From Owenweeksia sp965214115 (GTDB lineage Bacteria > Bacteroidota > Bacteroidia > Flavobacteriales > Schleiferiaceae), in assembly GCA_965214115.1 (NCBI GenBank), contig CBDCAU010000006.1, positions 115,577-179,576 on the forward strand: a DNA stretch of 64,000 nt, read 5' to 3'. How positions within the stretch are numbered: the stretch's first letter is position 1; each line of letters begins with the position of its first letter. Both the position numbers and the translations under genes were made by a program. Shown here piece by piece: positions 9,239 through 18,083 of the stretch. The notes under the pieces were generated by a model. That model had not been told where the DNA came from. It saw only the letters and a list, made by a program, of their open reading frames with translations, and ran no database searches.

Positions 9239-10018
9239 ATGATTTCAATATCGGACATCCCAGCTTTTCATCGCCAGCACAAATTGCAAACCATTGAGCG
9301 CTTGCTGGAACACTACGGCAACGACACTTCCGATATCAAGAATGAAGGCTACATCGACTCTTTGCTGAATGCGCGCGACGAGGACATCTACCGCTACAGC
9401 TTGGTGGAACTGCAACTGAGACAGGAAAGCCCAACAACAGCCCAATCCACCATCAATAATCTCAATGCCTTTGAAACAATGGGCGAACAGCAGCAGTTGC
9501 AATACGCCGCGATGAAAGATTATTACGACATCTTGATAGCTGCCGCCCAAGCCGATAGGGGAGTAGCGGAGCTTACCGAACAGGAGTTGGATGATTTAGA
9601 AGATGTTGAGCAGTTAGGTACAGGCTTAGCTCGCGTTAAGGCCCGTGCGATGTTACGATTGAATGGGCGAGAGTTGACCCATATCGAACCCACTTATTTG
9701 CCGCCGAGCCAGTCCAATAAAACGGCTTGGGCAGAAAACCGTCCCGGTAAAGTTGAACGCAATATTTCAATCAGCCCCAACCCTGCCAAGCAACACTTGA
9801 TTCTTACTTGGGACTGGCTGAAAGAAGGTTTTCAGAAACCATTAGGAGCGGAAATAAGAAGTGCCGACGGCAAAATACTTTTTTCCGTTACAATATCGGA
9901 TTTTCGCAAGAACACCTTTGTCATACCTCTAAAAGGATTGGCAGCGGGCCTGTATCTTTTTACACTGAATGAAGATGACAATTTGGTTTGGACTGAAAAA
10001 ATAATAGTCGCAGAATGA
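9239..10018 (+). CDS. Signal-less partial copy of the M43-protein C-terminus (copy 3)
   Basis: 259 residues, collinear with 6990-7769 and with the end of the M43 gene. A ~220-bp stretch (roughly 9369-9589) is identical by eye to 7120-7340. The T9SS sorting domain (SISPNPAKQHLILTWDWL ... KIIVAE) is closer to that of the M43 gene than to copy 2, so this copy is also mosaic. It has no signal peptide, starts 4 nt after the preceding stop, and its stop overlaps the next start (ATGATG at 10015). Confidence 0.65.
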   Translation: MISISDIPAFHRQHKLQTIERLLEHYGNDTSDIKNEGYIDSLLNARDEDIYRYSLVELQLRQESPTTAQSTINNLNAFETMGEQQQLQYAAMKDYYDILIAAAQADRGVAELTEQELDDLEDVEQLGTGLARVKARAMLRLNGRELTHIEPTYLPPSQSNKTAWAENRPGKVERNISISPNPAKQHLILTWDWLKEGFQKPLGAEIRSADGKILFSVTISDFRKNTFVIPLKGLAAGLYLFTLNEDDNLVWTEKIIVAE

Positions 10019-11457
10019 TGCAGCGGCCTTTTCATTTCGTCCTCGTTTTAGCAGCCCTTCCGCTATTTCGTATAGGTCAGGGTGAATTTTCGCGCACGTG
10101 GGATTTCGGGAACTTGGAAACCCAAGTGATTCCAACGGATGATGGCTATTTATTGATTTCACTGTCGCCGCCGCCTTTGAACGGAATAGCCCTTTGGAAA
10201 ACGGAGAGTAGCGGTAGTTTGATTGACACTTCGGTGTATCGATTTTCCGATCCGGTAAGCTTGAGGGGGAGGGCGTTGATCAAAGTGGGTGCGAACAATT
10301 ATATTCAATCGCATTCTGAAGCCTACCAAGTTGATTCCGGTGCAACTCGGTTTATAAAATTCAACCGAGCTCTGGATACTCTGAAATCAAAAATGCTGTT
10401 TCCAGACTCTACGGGCAGTTACGACATCTGGGACTTGGCTAATGGGTGGAACGAAGGCGAGATAGTGGGAACGGGCTTCCATTTCAGCAGGATCCTGAAC
10501 GAGTATCGGCTTTTTTGGTTACGAATGGACACTAGTCTGAACGTGCTGGGCTACAGGAAGCTGGACAGGAGGCTGTGGGGTCAGCATATTCAAAAAAGCC
10601 CCAATCGGGAATATTTGGTATCGGGGCTCACCTCTCTGGACAAGGCGAAGTCGGAAGGCTTTATGATGTGCCTCGATTCCGCTGGAAATAAACTTTGGGA
10701 GCGTAACTTCACCGGCCAATATGCGGTAGGCACGGCCAGTCCTTTCGCAAACGACACTTTGGGCCGCTGGGTGTTGATGCCCCAAAAGATGGATGCCACG
10801 GGAAGCCGATCGCGCCTCCGTTTGGTGGCACTAGATGCCCAAGGCACTGTTCTGAAAGATACCCTTTTGCCCTATGATTTTTATCACTTGGGATATGCCC
10901 TCAACTATGTAAAAAAGGATGACTCTTTTGTGGCCACTGGCTTTACTAGGCAAAGCGGCGGATTCAAGCATTTCATTTTCAACTTCACCGAAAATGGGGA
11001 TAGCCTTGCGCTGCGATATCACCACGTGGGGGATAGTTTTGATCAGTCCTACACTTTCAGCGGATATCTGCTAAAAGACAGCAGCTTAATCTTTGGCGGG
11101 TTCTATAATAACACCTACCAGCCGCCCGCTGGCAATCGTTTCCACAACTGGCTGCTAAAAACCGACAAGCACGGCTGCGTGGTGAGCGGTTGCCAGAACA
11201 TTGGGCTGCCCGAAAATGAGTTGCCTTATGCTGTTAAAATATATCCCAATCCGGCCTCACAAAACCTGAATGTAGAATGGGAAGATTCAAAGACCGCCAT
11301 CATTTCATTGCAAAATATGGTGGGGCAAGAACTTTTGCGAAAAGAAGTAAGCGGAAATTCTGCCGAGTTGGATGTGGCTAAACTCAGGAAAGGATTTTAC
11401 CTGCTGGTTTTGGAAACCGTTCAAAGGAGGATGTCCCGAAAAATCCTGATCGAATAA
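10015..11457 (+). CDS. Secreted T9SS type A protein, paralogue 3 with a different sorting domain
   Basis: 480 residues. Signal peptide to about residue 21 (FRIGQG). The N-terminal half is very close to paralogue 1 (both contain FSRTWDFGNLETQV, SLSPPPLNGIALWKT and IKVGANNYIQSHSEAYQV), and the middle is closer to paralogue 2. After the shared GCVVSGCQNIG the C-terminal domain is unrelated in sequence to those of copies 1 and 2: a shorter, common type A domain (VKIYPNPASQNLNVEW ... MSRKILIE). This looks like a swap of the sorting module, or the ancestral module retained at the end of the array. Function unknown. Confidence 0.82.
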   Translation: MMQRPFHFVLVLAALPLFRIGQGEFSRTWDFGNLETQVIPTDDGYLLISLSPPPLNGIALWKTESSGSLIDTSVYRFSDPVSLRGRALIKVGANNYIQSHSEAYQVDSGATRFIKFNRALDTLKSKMLFPDSTGSYDIWDLANGWNEGEIVGTGFHFSRILNEYRLFWLRMDTSLNVLGYRKLDRRLWGQHIQKSPNREYLVSGLTSLDKAKSEGFMMCLDSAGNKLWERNFTGQYAVGTASPFANDTLGRWVLMPQKMDATGSRSRLRLVALDAQGTVLKDTLLPYDFYHLGYALNYVKKDDSFVATGFTRQSGGFKHFIFNFTENGDSLALRYHHVGDSFDQSYTFSGYLLKDSSLIFGGFYNNTYQPPAGNRFHNWLLKTDKHGCVVSGCQNIGLPENELPYAVKIYPNPASQNLNVEWEDSKTAIISLQNMVGQELLRKEVSGNSAELDVAKLRKGFYLLVLETVQRRMSRKILIE

Positions 11458-11620
11458 AATTGCCACCCGCCTTTCAACTTTTCCCATAAATTCCAGTTAT
11501 TTGCAATTCTCATAAAACATTGCAAGGGGGCGGTGAAACTAAACACGGGGTTAACAACGCAACAGCGATTTTGAGCAACTACGCTCCCTTGCTTTTTTCT
11601 TTTCCCAGTCCATTCTAAAT

Positions 11621-11628
11621 TACTTTTG
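11621..11628 (+). promoter_or_regulatory. Bacteroidota -7 box (TACTTTTG) upstream of the FMN-binding protein
   Basis: TACTTTTG matches the TAnnTTTG consensus 22 nt before the start codon at 11651. The expected -33 TTG position reads CTT, so only the -7 element is convincing. Confidence 0.5.
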
Positions 11629-11650
11629 CGGCCTCTAAATTTCTTTTCCA

Positions 11651-13144
11651 ATGAGGCGGTCTTTCCTGATTTACGGAGGGTTTATTCTTTTGATTTCCAT
11701 TATTTTAGCTTGGGCGGGCTGGATTTGGCTCTGGGTGCCGATCGTACTGGGCGTTCTTTATATTATAGGAATTATCAACTCCATCCAACCGGAACACACT
11801 ATCCTGCGCAACTTCCCCGTGCTGGGCTATTTCCGCTATTTGTTTGAATCCATCGCGCCGGAGATCCAACAATACTTTATCGAAAGATATACGGACGGCC
11901 GCCCCTTTAGCCGCAACGAGCGCAGCCTCGCCTACCGCCGCGCCAAAAACGTGCGCGACACCCAGCCTTTCGGGACGATGCTGGACCTGAAAGACCCCGA
12001 ATACCGCGGGCTGGAACATTCCATCTATGCGAAAAAAACGCATCCCGAACCGCCGCGCATCAAAGTGGGCGGGCCGCATTGCAAGCAACCTTACGAGGCT
12101 TCGTTGCTGAATATCAGTGCGATGAGTTTCGGCTCATTGAGCGCGCGGGCCATCGAAGCGCTGAACAAAGGCGCGGCGAAAGGCGGTTTTTACCACAACA
12201 CGGGCGAGGGCGGCATTGCGCCTTATCATAGAAAAGGCGGCGACATTGTATGGCAAATCGGCACCGGCTACTTCGGCTGCCGCGCGGCCGACGGCGGTTT
12301 CGACCCCGACGCTTTTGCCGAAAAAGCCAACTGGCCGGAGGTGAAAATGATTGAACTGAAACTGTCGCAAGGCGCAAAACCGGGCCACGGCGGCGTGCTG
12401 CCCGGCAAAAAAGTGACGCAGGAAATCGCGGACATCCGCGGGCTGGAACCGGGCAAGACGGTGCTGTCGCCGCCCTCACACAAAACCTTTTCCGATGCCA
12501 AGGGACTTTTGGAATTCATCCAAAAATTACGCGAGCTGAGCGGCGGCAAGCCCGTCGGTTTCAAGCTGTGCATCGGCATTCCCGAAGAGTTTGACGAAAT
12601 CTGCCAAGTGATGCGCAACACGGGCATTCTGCCGGATTTCATCAGCGTGGACGGCGCAGAGGGCGGCACGGGCGCAGCTCCGCCAGAGTTCTCTAATTCA
12701 GTGGGTTACCCGATGGCACCGGGCTTGATTTTCGTCAATAAAGTTTTGAAAAAATACGGCCTGCGTGAGCAAATCCGCATCGTGGCGGCGGGCAAAATTT
12801 TGTCGGCGGCTTCGCTGATAAAAACGCGGGTGCTGGGCGCGGACATCTGCAATTCGGCGCGCGGGTTTATGTTCTCATTGGGCTGCATCCAAGCGCTGCG
12901 CTGCGACAACAACAAATGCCCCACTGGCGTGGCCACGCAAGACAAAATGCTGATGCGCGGCCTGAACGTGGCCGACAAATCCGAGCGAGTGTATTATTAT
13001 CATAAAAACACGCTGGAAATGGTGATGGAACTTTTGCAGGCCACCGGCAAGCAAAATTTGGACGCCGTCAATTACACCACCGTCATCGATGGCGACGTGT
13101 TCGAGGAAATGGAAGATAAATTTTACGCCAAGGGCAGCGCCTGA
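11651..13144 (+). CDS. FMN-binding glutamate synthase family protein (GltB central-domain-like)
   Basis: Two N-terminal membrane segments (about residues 5-45) precede a complete glutamate-synthase-like FMN/(beta-alpha)8 domain. Visible are the SAMSFGSLSARAIEALNKGA segment, VDGAEGGTGAAPPEF (about residues 334-348) and the cysteine cluster LGCIQALRCDNNKCPTGVAT (about 411-430), which resembles the 3Fe-4S ligands of glutamate synthase. It lacks the amidotransferase and C-terminal domains of GltB, so it is not a full glutamate synthase. The family is widespread and its substrate is not settled. Stand-alone gene with its own promoter. Confidence 0.85.
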   Translation: MRRSFLIYGGFILLISIILAWAGWIWLWVPIVLGVLYIIGIINSIQPEHTILRNFPVLGYFRYLFESIAPEIQQYFIERYTDGRPFSRNERSLAYRRAKNVRDTQPFGTMLDLKDPEYRGLEHSIYAKKTHPEPPRIKVGGPHCKQPYEASLLNISAMSFGSLSARAIEALNKGAAKGGFYHNTGEGGIAPYHRKGGDIVWQIGTGYFGCRAADGGFDPDAFAEKANWPEVKMIELKLSQGAKPGHGGVLPGKKVTQEIADIRGLEPGKTVLSPPSHKTFSDAKGLLEFIQKLRELSGGKPVGFKLCIGIPEEFDEICQVMRNTGILPDFISVDGAEGGTGAAPPEFSNSVGYPMAPGLIFVNKVLKKYGLREQIRIVAAGKILSAASLIKTRVLGADICNSARGFMFSLGCIQALRCDNNKCPTGVATQDKMLMRGLNVADKSERVYYYHKNTLEMVMELLQATGKQNLDAVNYTTVIDGDVFEEMEDKFYAKGSA

Positions 13145-13177
13145 GTGCCTGTTTTTATCAGTTAAGGAAAAGGATGC

Positions 13178-13370
13178 TTGCTGCGCCCCAAAGGGGCCAC
13201 ATACCGTAGCCCAGGGCAACGCCCTGGGTATTCGAAACAACGCAACCGAGCAGCGCCCCAAAGGGGTAATATATTTTTATGTTGGCCTTTCAGGCCGCCG
13301 CGAAGTGCAACCGGATTTGTTCCCAGGGCGTTGCCCTGGGCTAAGATATATTCGGCCCTTGGCCGGTTGG
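13178..13370. repeat. Cluster of palindromic elements (CCCAGGGC / GCCCTGGG family)
   Basis: This spacer between two rightward genes holds two copies of a GCGCCCCAAAGGGG palindrome (near 13182 and 13254) and two copies of CCCAGGGC-AAC/GTT-GCCCTGGG in opposite orientation (about 13209-13228 and 13321-13340), with shorter GGCCTTTCAGGCC and GGCCCTTGGCC palindromes. The elements form a mirrored arrangement. I see no gene; the short open frames here only cross the repeats. Confidence 0.7.
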
Positions 13371-13470
13371 TTCCTCATTTATATTGGCTCTCCATAAAAA
13401 TTCCGTAAAAAGAGGTTTAGAGAGTTCTTGATATTTCCCAAATTCCCTTTCTTAGCGCGGAATTTTTTCT

Positions 13471-14382
13471 ATGGAAACCATCGACACGGCCCGGCTCAAC
13501 TTTTCTCCCGAATCCCTTTTCGTTTTGAATATCTGCCTCGCGGTGGTGATGTTCGGCGTGGCGCTGGGATTGAAAGTGTCTGATTTTGTGAACATTGCCA
13601 AAGCGCCCAAGCCCGCGCTGGTCGGGATTTTGTCGCAGTTTGTGATGCTGCCCGCGCTCACTTTTGTTTTGATTTGGATTGCCAAACCCACCGCCAGCAT
13701 CGCGCTGGGGATGATGATGGTGGCGGCCTGCCCCGGCGGCAACATTTCCAATTTTATGAGCCAGTTGGCGGGCGGCAATTCCGCGCTGTCGGTTACGCTA
13801 ACGGCTTTTTCCACCGTTTTGGCCATTTTTATGACGCCTTTTAATTTGCAATTTTGGGGCAGTTTGTATGAACCCACCGACCAAATTTTGCGCTCCGTTC
13901 ATCTTGATATTTATGAGGTGTTTAAAACCGTGGTTTTGATACTTGGAATTCCGCTGATTGCGGGAATGCTGGTGCATCATTTCTTTAGAAAAATATCGGA
14001 TGTTTTGGGACGGATTTTAAAGCCGCTTTCCATTGCCATTTTTGTGGGATTAGTGGCGGTGGCTTTTAGCAATAATTTGGATTTATTTGTAGAATATATC
14101 CGTATGATAATTTACTTGGTTTTCTTTCACAATTTGATTGCGCTTTCCACTGGCTGGTCGCTCGGAAAAGTGTTCGGCTTGGCCAAGGAAGACCGTAAAA
14201 CTTTGGCCATCGAAACAGGCATCCAAAATTCCGGTTTGGGGCTTTTGCTGATTTTCAGTTTTTTTGACGGCCTCGGCGGAATGGCGATAACGGCGGGCTG
14301 GTGGGGCATCTGGCACATCATCAGCGGGCTAACGGTGGCCTTCGCGTGGGGCGGTGTAAAATCCTTAAAACGAGCGCATTAG
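13471..14382 (+). CDS. Bile acid:sodium symporter family (BASS) transporter
   Basis: 303 residues, nearly all hydrophobic, about nine membrane segments. The family signatures MFGVALGLKVSDF (near residue 28) and CPGGNISNFMSQLAGGNSAL (about 88-107, a sodium-binding crossover region) are present. BASS proteins move organic anions (bile acids, keto acids, pantothenate) with sodium; the bacterial substrate cannot be inferred. The stop overlaps the GTG start of the next gene (TAGTG), so the two are probably translated together. Confidence 0.85.
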   Translation: METIDTARLNFSPESLFVLNICLAVVMFGVALGLKVSDFVNIAKAPKPALVGILSQFVMLPALTFVLIWIAKPTASIALGMMMVAACPGGNISNFMSQLAGGNSALSVTLTAFSTVLAIFMTPFNLQFWGSLYEPTDQILRSVHLDIYEVFKTVVLILGIPLIAGMLVHHFFRKISDVLGRILKPLSIAIFVGLVAVAFSNNLDLFVEYIRMIIYLVFFHNLIALSTGWSLGKVFGLAKEDRKTLAIETGIQNSGLGLLLIFSFFDGLGGMAITAGWWGIWHIISGLTVAFAWGGVKSLKRAH

Positions 14383-15485
14383 TGAAATTGATTTGGTGGC
14401 ATTTTTGGCGGAATATTTTCCACATCGGCTTTCTTTTTTTCTTTCGGAAGTTCAAAACGGTCGGCTATAAAAACATTCCCCGCAAGGGCGCGGTGATTTT
14501 TTTGCCCAATCACCAAAACGCTTTTTTGGATGCGATTATTACCGCCATTGCTGCGCGCCGAATAATGCATTTTATGACACGCGCCGATGTGTTCAAGAAA
14601 AAGACCTTCGGCACTTGGTTTATGAAATCGTTGAATCTCGAACCCATTTTTCGCCTGCGCGACGGGATGGATTCTTTGGAAAAAAACGAGCAAGTTTTTC
14701 AACGGTGCTTTTCGTTCTTGCAAAAAAAAGAAGCCATCCTCATCCATCCCGAAGGCAACCACGCGCAGCAATACCGGCTGCGCAGTATCAGCAAGGGTTT
14801 CACGCGCATCGTGTTCGGTTATTTGGCAAAATACCCCGATGAAGATATTCAGATGGTGCCGGTCGGCCTGAATTATTCCAATCATTATTTATACCGCGCG
14901 GATGTGGAAGTTCACTTTGCCAAACCCTTTTCGGCGCGCGCCTTTTACGACCCAAAAAATGAAGCGGAATCGGCACGAAAACTGCGCGAAGCGGTGGCCA
15001 ATGGAATCAAAGAAAATATCGTTCATATTGATGACAAAGAAGAGTATTCAAAAATCTATCAGAAAACTTTAGAAACAGGTGCAGACTTTTCCAATCCTAA
15101 AGAGACCCAAAAGGTGGTGGATAAAATTGCGGAAAAAGACGGAATATCAAATGCTAATTTCACTACTGAAACCCACACGGAAAAAGCGATGAAACCCAAT
15201 CCTGTCGAGGTGTTGTTTTATCCTTTCATTTATATCAATAATATCCTACCGATTTTTGTCTATAAAAAATTGAAACCAAAAATCAAGGACAAAGGCTTTT
15301 TAACTTCTATAAAATACGGTGTGGCGATTTTGGCGGGGCCGCTTTCCTACGTTTTGATTTTCGCGCTGCTATGGATTTTTATGAATTTTTGGATTGCCCT
15401 TATTTATTTGATATTAAGCGTTTTGACCGGGCGAATTTTGCGCAGCGGCCAAATGAATCATCTTAATGTGGTGCAGAATTCGTGA
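14382..15485 (+). CDS. PlsC-type lysophospholipid/glycerol acyltransferase
   Basis: 367 residues from GTG 14382, chosen because it overlaps the symporter stop and begins just before the conserved region (VKLIWWHFWRNIF); the frame is open further upstream but there it is a shadow of the symporter. The HX4D catalytic motif NHQNAFLD is at about residues 43-50 and an IHPEGNH block near residue 122. Two C-terminal membrane segments (about 300-350). It should transfer an acyl chain onto a lysophospholipid or similar acceptor at the inner membrane; acceptor not determinable. Confidence 0.82.
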   Translation: MKLIWWHFWRNIFHIGFLFFFRKFKTVGYKNIPRKGAVIFLPNHQNAFLDAIITAIAARRIMHFMTRADVFKKKTFGTWFMKSLNLEPIFRLRDGMDSLEKNEQVFQRCFSFLQKKEAILIHPEGNHAQQYRLRSISKGFTRIVFGYLAKYPDEDIQMVPVGLNYSNHYLYRADVEVHFAKPFSARAFYDPKNEAESARKLREAVANGIKENIVHIDDKEEYSKIYQKTLETGADFSNPKETQKVVDKIAEKDGISNANFTTETHTEKAMKPNPVEVLFYPFIYINNILPIFVYKKLKPKIKDKGFLTSIKYGVAILAGPLSYVLIFALLWIFMNFWIALIYLILSVLTGRILRSGQMNHLNVVQNS

Positions 15486-15532
15486 GCCGTTCACTGGGCA
15501 ATTACGCACTTTCGTTATTACCTATTACCTAT

Positions 15533-16168
15533 TCACTCCTCCTCCTTTTCCTCCACTTTCTCCATCACCGCTTCTGGCGACAGATACAACCGCCGGATTC
15601 TCCGCTTGTAGCTTTTTGGGATGGAGGCGTTTTGCAGGATGAAGTTTTTGGTGGCGATGATTTCGTCCTGAAAGCCGTGGGCCACCGCGATTTCATCAGC
15701 GCGCCTTTCTGCTTTTATCTTGAATTTATCCGAAATAAAATAGTTGAGGCCGAACGACACCAGGTTGATTCCCGTCCGGTCTTTGTAATCCATCACGTGG
15801 CCCAGCTCGTGGCCCAGCCAGCCGGTCAGCGCTTTTTCGGGCAGGTTTTCCACTAAAATAGTGTCGCCGTCGAGGATGAGGCCGCGCGTCATTTGGATGA
15901 TGTAGCCGCGTTCGTCTATCGGTTTGAAAATGCCGCGCCGCCGCGGCCGCGCCAGCATAAACGAGTTGCGGAACTGGCTTTTGTAAATGAATTGGATGGG
16001 CGTGTTTTTCAGTTCAGGATAGGCGGCAAGGGCCGTCTGCGCGGCGGGGGCGATTTGGGGCGGGTAGGAGTGGGGGCCGGATTTTAGGTGGGTGGCGGGG
16101 AGGCTTTTTTGGGATGTGCATCCAATGAAAATCAATGCGACGAAACTCACCCAAAAACGTAATCTCAT
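15533..16168 (-). CDS. Lipoprotein with HELGH zinc-peptidase motif
   Basis: 211 residues. Lipoprotein signal with cysteine 17 (FIGCTSQ), then a domain with HELGHVMDYKD (H120, E121, H124) and a downstream AERRADEIAVAHGF helix whose glutamate can be the third zinc ligand, as in gluzincin-like (M48-type) peptidases. Probably a periplasmic or outer-membrane-anchored metalloprotease; substrate unknown. Ends with a run of glutamates (KVEEKEEE). Converges with the acyltransferase gene to its left. Confidence 0.75.
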   Translation of the reverse strand: MRLRFWVSFVALIFIGCTSQKSLPATHLKSGPHSYPPQIAPAAQTALAAYPELKNTPIQFIYKSQFRNSFMLARPRRRGIFKPIDERGYIIQMTRGLILDGDTILVENLPEKALTGWLGHELGHVMDYKDRTGINLVSFGLNYFISDKFKIKAERRADEIAVAHGFQDEIIATKNFILQNASIPKSYKRRIRRLYLSPEAVMEKVEEKEEE

Positions 16169-16216
16169 AGTTTGAATAGGATTTCTATGGAACCAATTTT
16201 ACGGGCCAAATTTAGT

Positions 16217-17209
16217 TCACCGCCACGGCCCGCTATCCAACACACGGAAAAAGCGTTCTCCACCTGCGCCGCCCGCAGCGGCATCATACCGAAAAAGCCC
16301 CATCCAGCCGCCCAGCCAAATCCGGCCTTCGACATCTTCAAAATGCACTGGATGGCAGTGCTTTCCAAGCCGTTTTTTTTGGCCGAAATTGGTAAATTCA
16401 TCCGTCAAAGGATTGTAACGGTACACCCCAAAACCCTCCGCCGGAAACCAAATATTTCCCTTGCGGTCTTCGAACAAACTCCAAACTTCGTTGCCTTCAA
16501 TCGTTCCGTCGGCGGTAAAATTTTGAAACTCTTTTGTAGCTGGATTATACTGACTTACGCCTTTGTGATGCGTTGCCAACCAAATGTTTCCATTTCGGTC
16601 TTCCAAAATATCGTTCACCGAATTACTGGGCAGGCCGTCTTTTTCAGAAATATCCCAAAAAGAATCTGAACCTGTCCTGAGCGCAGTCGAAGGGCTAAAA
16701 ATATACGCGCCGCCATTAGTGCCAAACCACATTTTCCCTTGGCTATCTTCGGTGATAGAATGCACAATTTTGCTACTGGTCACGCCCCGCGAAAAATCTG
16801 GTTCGGTTTCGGGAAGTTCAAAAGGAGTGAATAATTTTCCGTTTTCCCAAGCTTTATTAAAAGGGTCAAAATAGCAAGCCCCTTGCAGCGTCCCAACCCA
16901 GACAATCCCTTTGCTGTCAATAGTCACCGCCCAAATATCGTTGTGGGGCAAGCCGTCTTTTTCGGTAAAATTTGTAAAAAACGTTGCTCCCGTTTGGTCG
17001 GATTTTGTTAGGTCATATTTTGTCAAGCCGCGTTCCGTCCCGAACCAAATATTTCCGGCGGCATCCTCCACAATTCCCCTCACCGCCACGCCGCCAAAAC
17101 CTTCTTCCAAACCCAAATATTCCAGCGAATCGCTCCCGTAGCGAATCACGCCGTCGCCATTGGTGCCGAACCAAAAGTTTCCGCTGCGGTCTTGAAAAAT
17201 CCGCCGCAC
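16217..17209 (-). CDS. Two-component-regulator-propeller lipoprotein, main part
   Basis: Repeated propeller blades with the signature DRSGNFWFGTNGDGVIRY, NIWFGTERGLTKYD, GIVWVGTLQGACYF, KMWFGTNGGAYIF and NIWLATHHKGVSQYN identify a stand-alone sensor propeller of the type otherwise fused to hybrid histidine kinases. It ends in DSGPW, a common end for the short form. The nominal start (a GTG inside PPISDFVRRIF) is not real: the frame continues upstream and joins the lipoprotein signal encoded at 17321-17400 after a single-base correction near 17310-17320. A 24-bp element (16671-16694) adds about eight residues (SPSTALRT) inside one blade. Confidence 0.75.
   Translation of the reverse strand: MRRIFQDRSGNFWFGTNGDGVIRYGSDSLEYLGLEEGFGGVAVRGIVEDAAGNIWFGTERGLTKYDLTKSDQTGATFFTNFTEKDGLPHNDIWAVTIDSKGIVWVGTLQGACYFDPFNKAWENGKLFTPFELPETEPDFSRGVTSSKIVHSITEDSQGKMWFGTNGGAYIFSPSTALRTGSDSFWDISEKDGLPSNSVNDILEDRNGNIWLATHHKGVSQYNPATKEFQNFTADGTIEGNEVWSLFEDRKGNIWFPAEGFGVYRYNPLTDEFTNFGQKKRLGKHCHPVHFEDVEGRIWLGGWMGLFRYDAAAGGAGGERFFRVLDSGPWR
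16671..16694. repeat. Short dispersed repeat in frame inside the propeller gene
   Basis: A 24-bp sequence beginning CCTGTCCTGAGCG and ending AGTCGAAGGG. Its wording resembles a short motif often seen in bacterial spacers, here read in frame as part of SPSTALRTG between two conserved propeller segments (NGGAYIF and SFWDISEKDGLPSN). Confidence 0.55.
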
Positions 17210-17400
17210 GAAATCGCTGATGGGCGGGGGCTGTGGGAAAATGTGGCTTTGGGGTGGGGGTTGGTTTTCGGTGGTGGTTTTATCGCTGTGAGCTGGGGAA
17301 GTTTCTTGTTTTTGGGATTTTCTTGGTTTGCCACGTTGGTTTCTTGGCCGCTACAAGAGTTTAAGAGAATTGAAAATAGCAAGAGAAAATAAATAGACAT
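17146..17400 (-). CDS. N-terminal lipoprotein signal of the propeller protein (frameshifted fragment)
   Basis: ATG 17400 opens a lipoprotein signal peptide (MSIYFLLLFSILLNSCSGQ, cysteine 16). After about residue 27 (ANQENPK) the frame becomes low-complexity and non-propeller. Adding one A to the AAAAA run near 17315 puts it in frame with QETSPAHSDKTTTENQPPP and then the conserved PPISDFVRRIFQDRSGN start of the propeller, so 16217-17400 is most likely one ~395-aa gene. This is the only indel in the window that needs a base added rather than removed. Confidence 0.65.
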   Translation of the reverse strand: MSIYFLLLFSILLNSCSGQETNVANQENPKNKKLPQLTAIKPPPKTNPHPKATFSHSPRPSAISCGGFFKTAAETFGSAPMATA

Positions 17401-17503
17401 TTTTAAGTAAACCCTGCCCTTTGTTATTTTCCCATTACCCAATGAAGATTCATTAACCTTGTTCATAACACCAATTTGTTACACTTTTCACAAACCAAAA
17501 GTT

Positions 17504-18082
17504 CTAAGTAAGCATATCCTCTAATCTTGCAATTAGGGGCAAAATTTCTTCACGGTTCTTTTGTTTCCGTTTTTTAATACTGTAGTAAAATATGTAGAAC
17601 AAACCCACCGTAAAAAATAGGTTAATTGCTATAAGCACAGAAACGGGCAAAAACTTGACAAAACCTATATAACTAATATTCAATCCTATGATGATAAATG
17701 CCGCATAAACCCATATATATTTGGCAGATATATTAAGAGTATTTTTCAGGACATAGATTTGTTTTGTAGCAAAATCTTTGGTATTAGCATCAAAATTCTG
17801 ATGGGATTTTGGCAATTTACTTTCAAAAATTTGCCATAGGAAAATTACCATCCCAATTGAAATCAAAATAATCCCAATCGTATAAAAAATATTACCTACA
17901 TAGAAGGTTGAAATGAAAAGCACACTTATCGATAATGCAAATGAAATTGTCAAAGCAATTCTCTCTCTTTTGTTTATCCTATCCCTCCTCTTCAAGCCCT
18001 CAATAAGACTTTCAGTGCTTGACGTAGAGGTAGCCTTTTGTAGTTTCCACATATTCTGTAAGTCGTTGAAATTAGTTTCCAT
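17504..18082 (-). CDS. Membrane protein paired with an ECF sigma factor
   Basis: 192 residues with a soluble N-terminus (about 1-40, METNFNDLQNMWKLQKA) and four predicted membrane segments (about 41-62, 67-87, 118-138 and 145-165), ending in a charged tail. It follows the sigma-factor gene with one nucleotide between stop and start. Membrane proteins in this position are often anti-sigma factors or regulators, but no known anti-sigma domain can be recognised, so the role is inferred from position only. AT-rich compared with its neighbours. Confidence 0.65.
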   Translation of the reverse strand: METNFNDLQNMWKLQKATSTSSTESLIEGLKRRDRINKRERIALTISFALSISVLFISTFYVGNIFYTIGIILISIGMVIFLWQIFESKLPKSHQNFDANTKDFATKQIYVLKNTLNISAKYIWVYAAFIIIGLNISYIGFVKFLPVSVLIAINLFFTVGLFYIFYYSIKKRKQKNREEILPLIARLEDMLT

Positions 18083-18083
18083 T

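Noticed and set aside
13089..13408. Small proteins encoded in the 13.1-13.4 kb spacer
   Set aside because: The frames only cross CCCAGGGC/GCCCTGGG and GCCCCAAAGGGGC palindromes.
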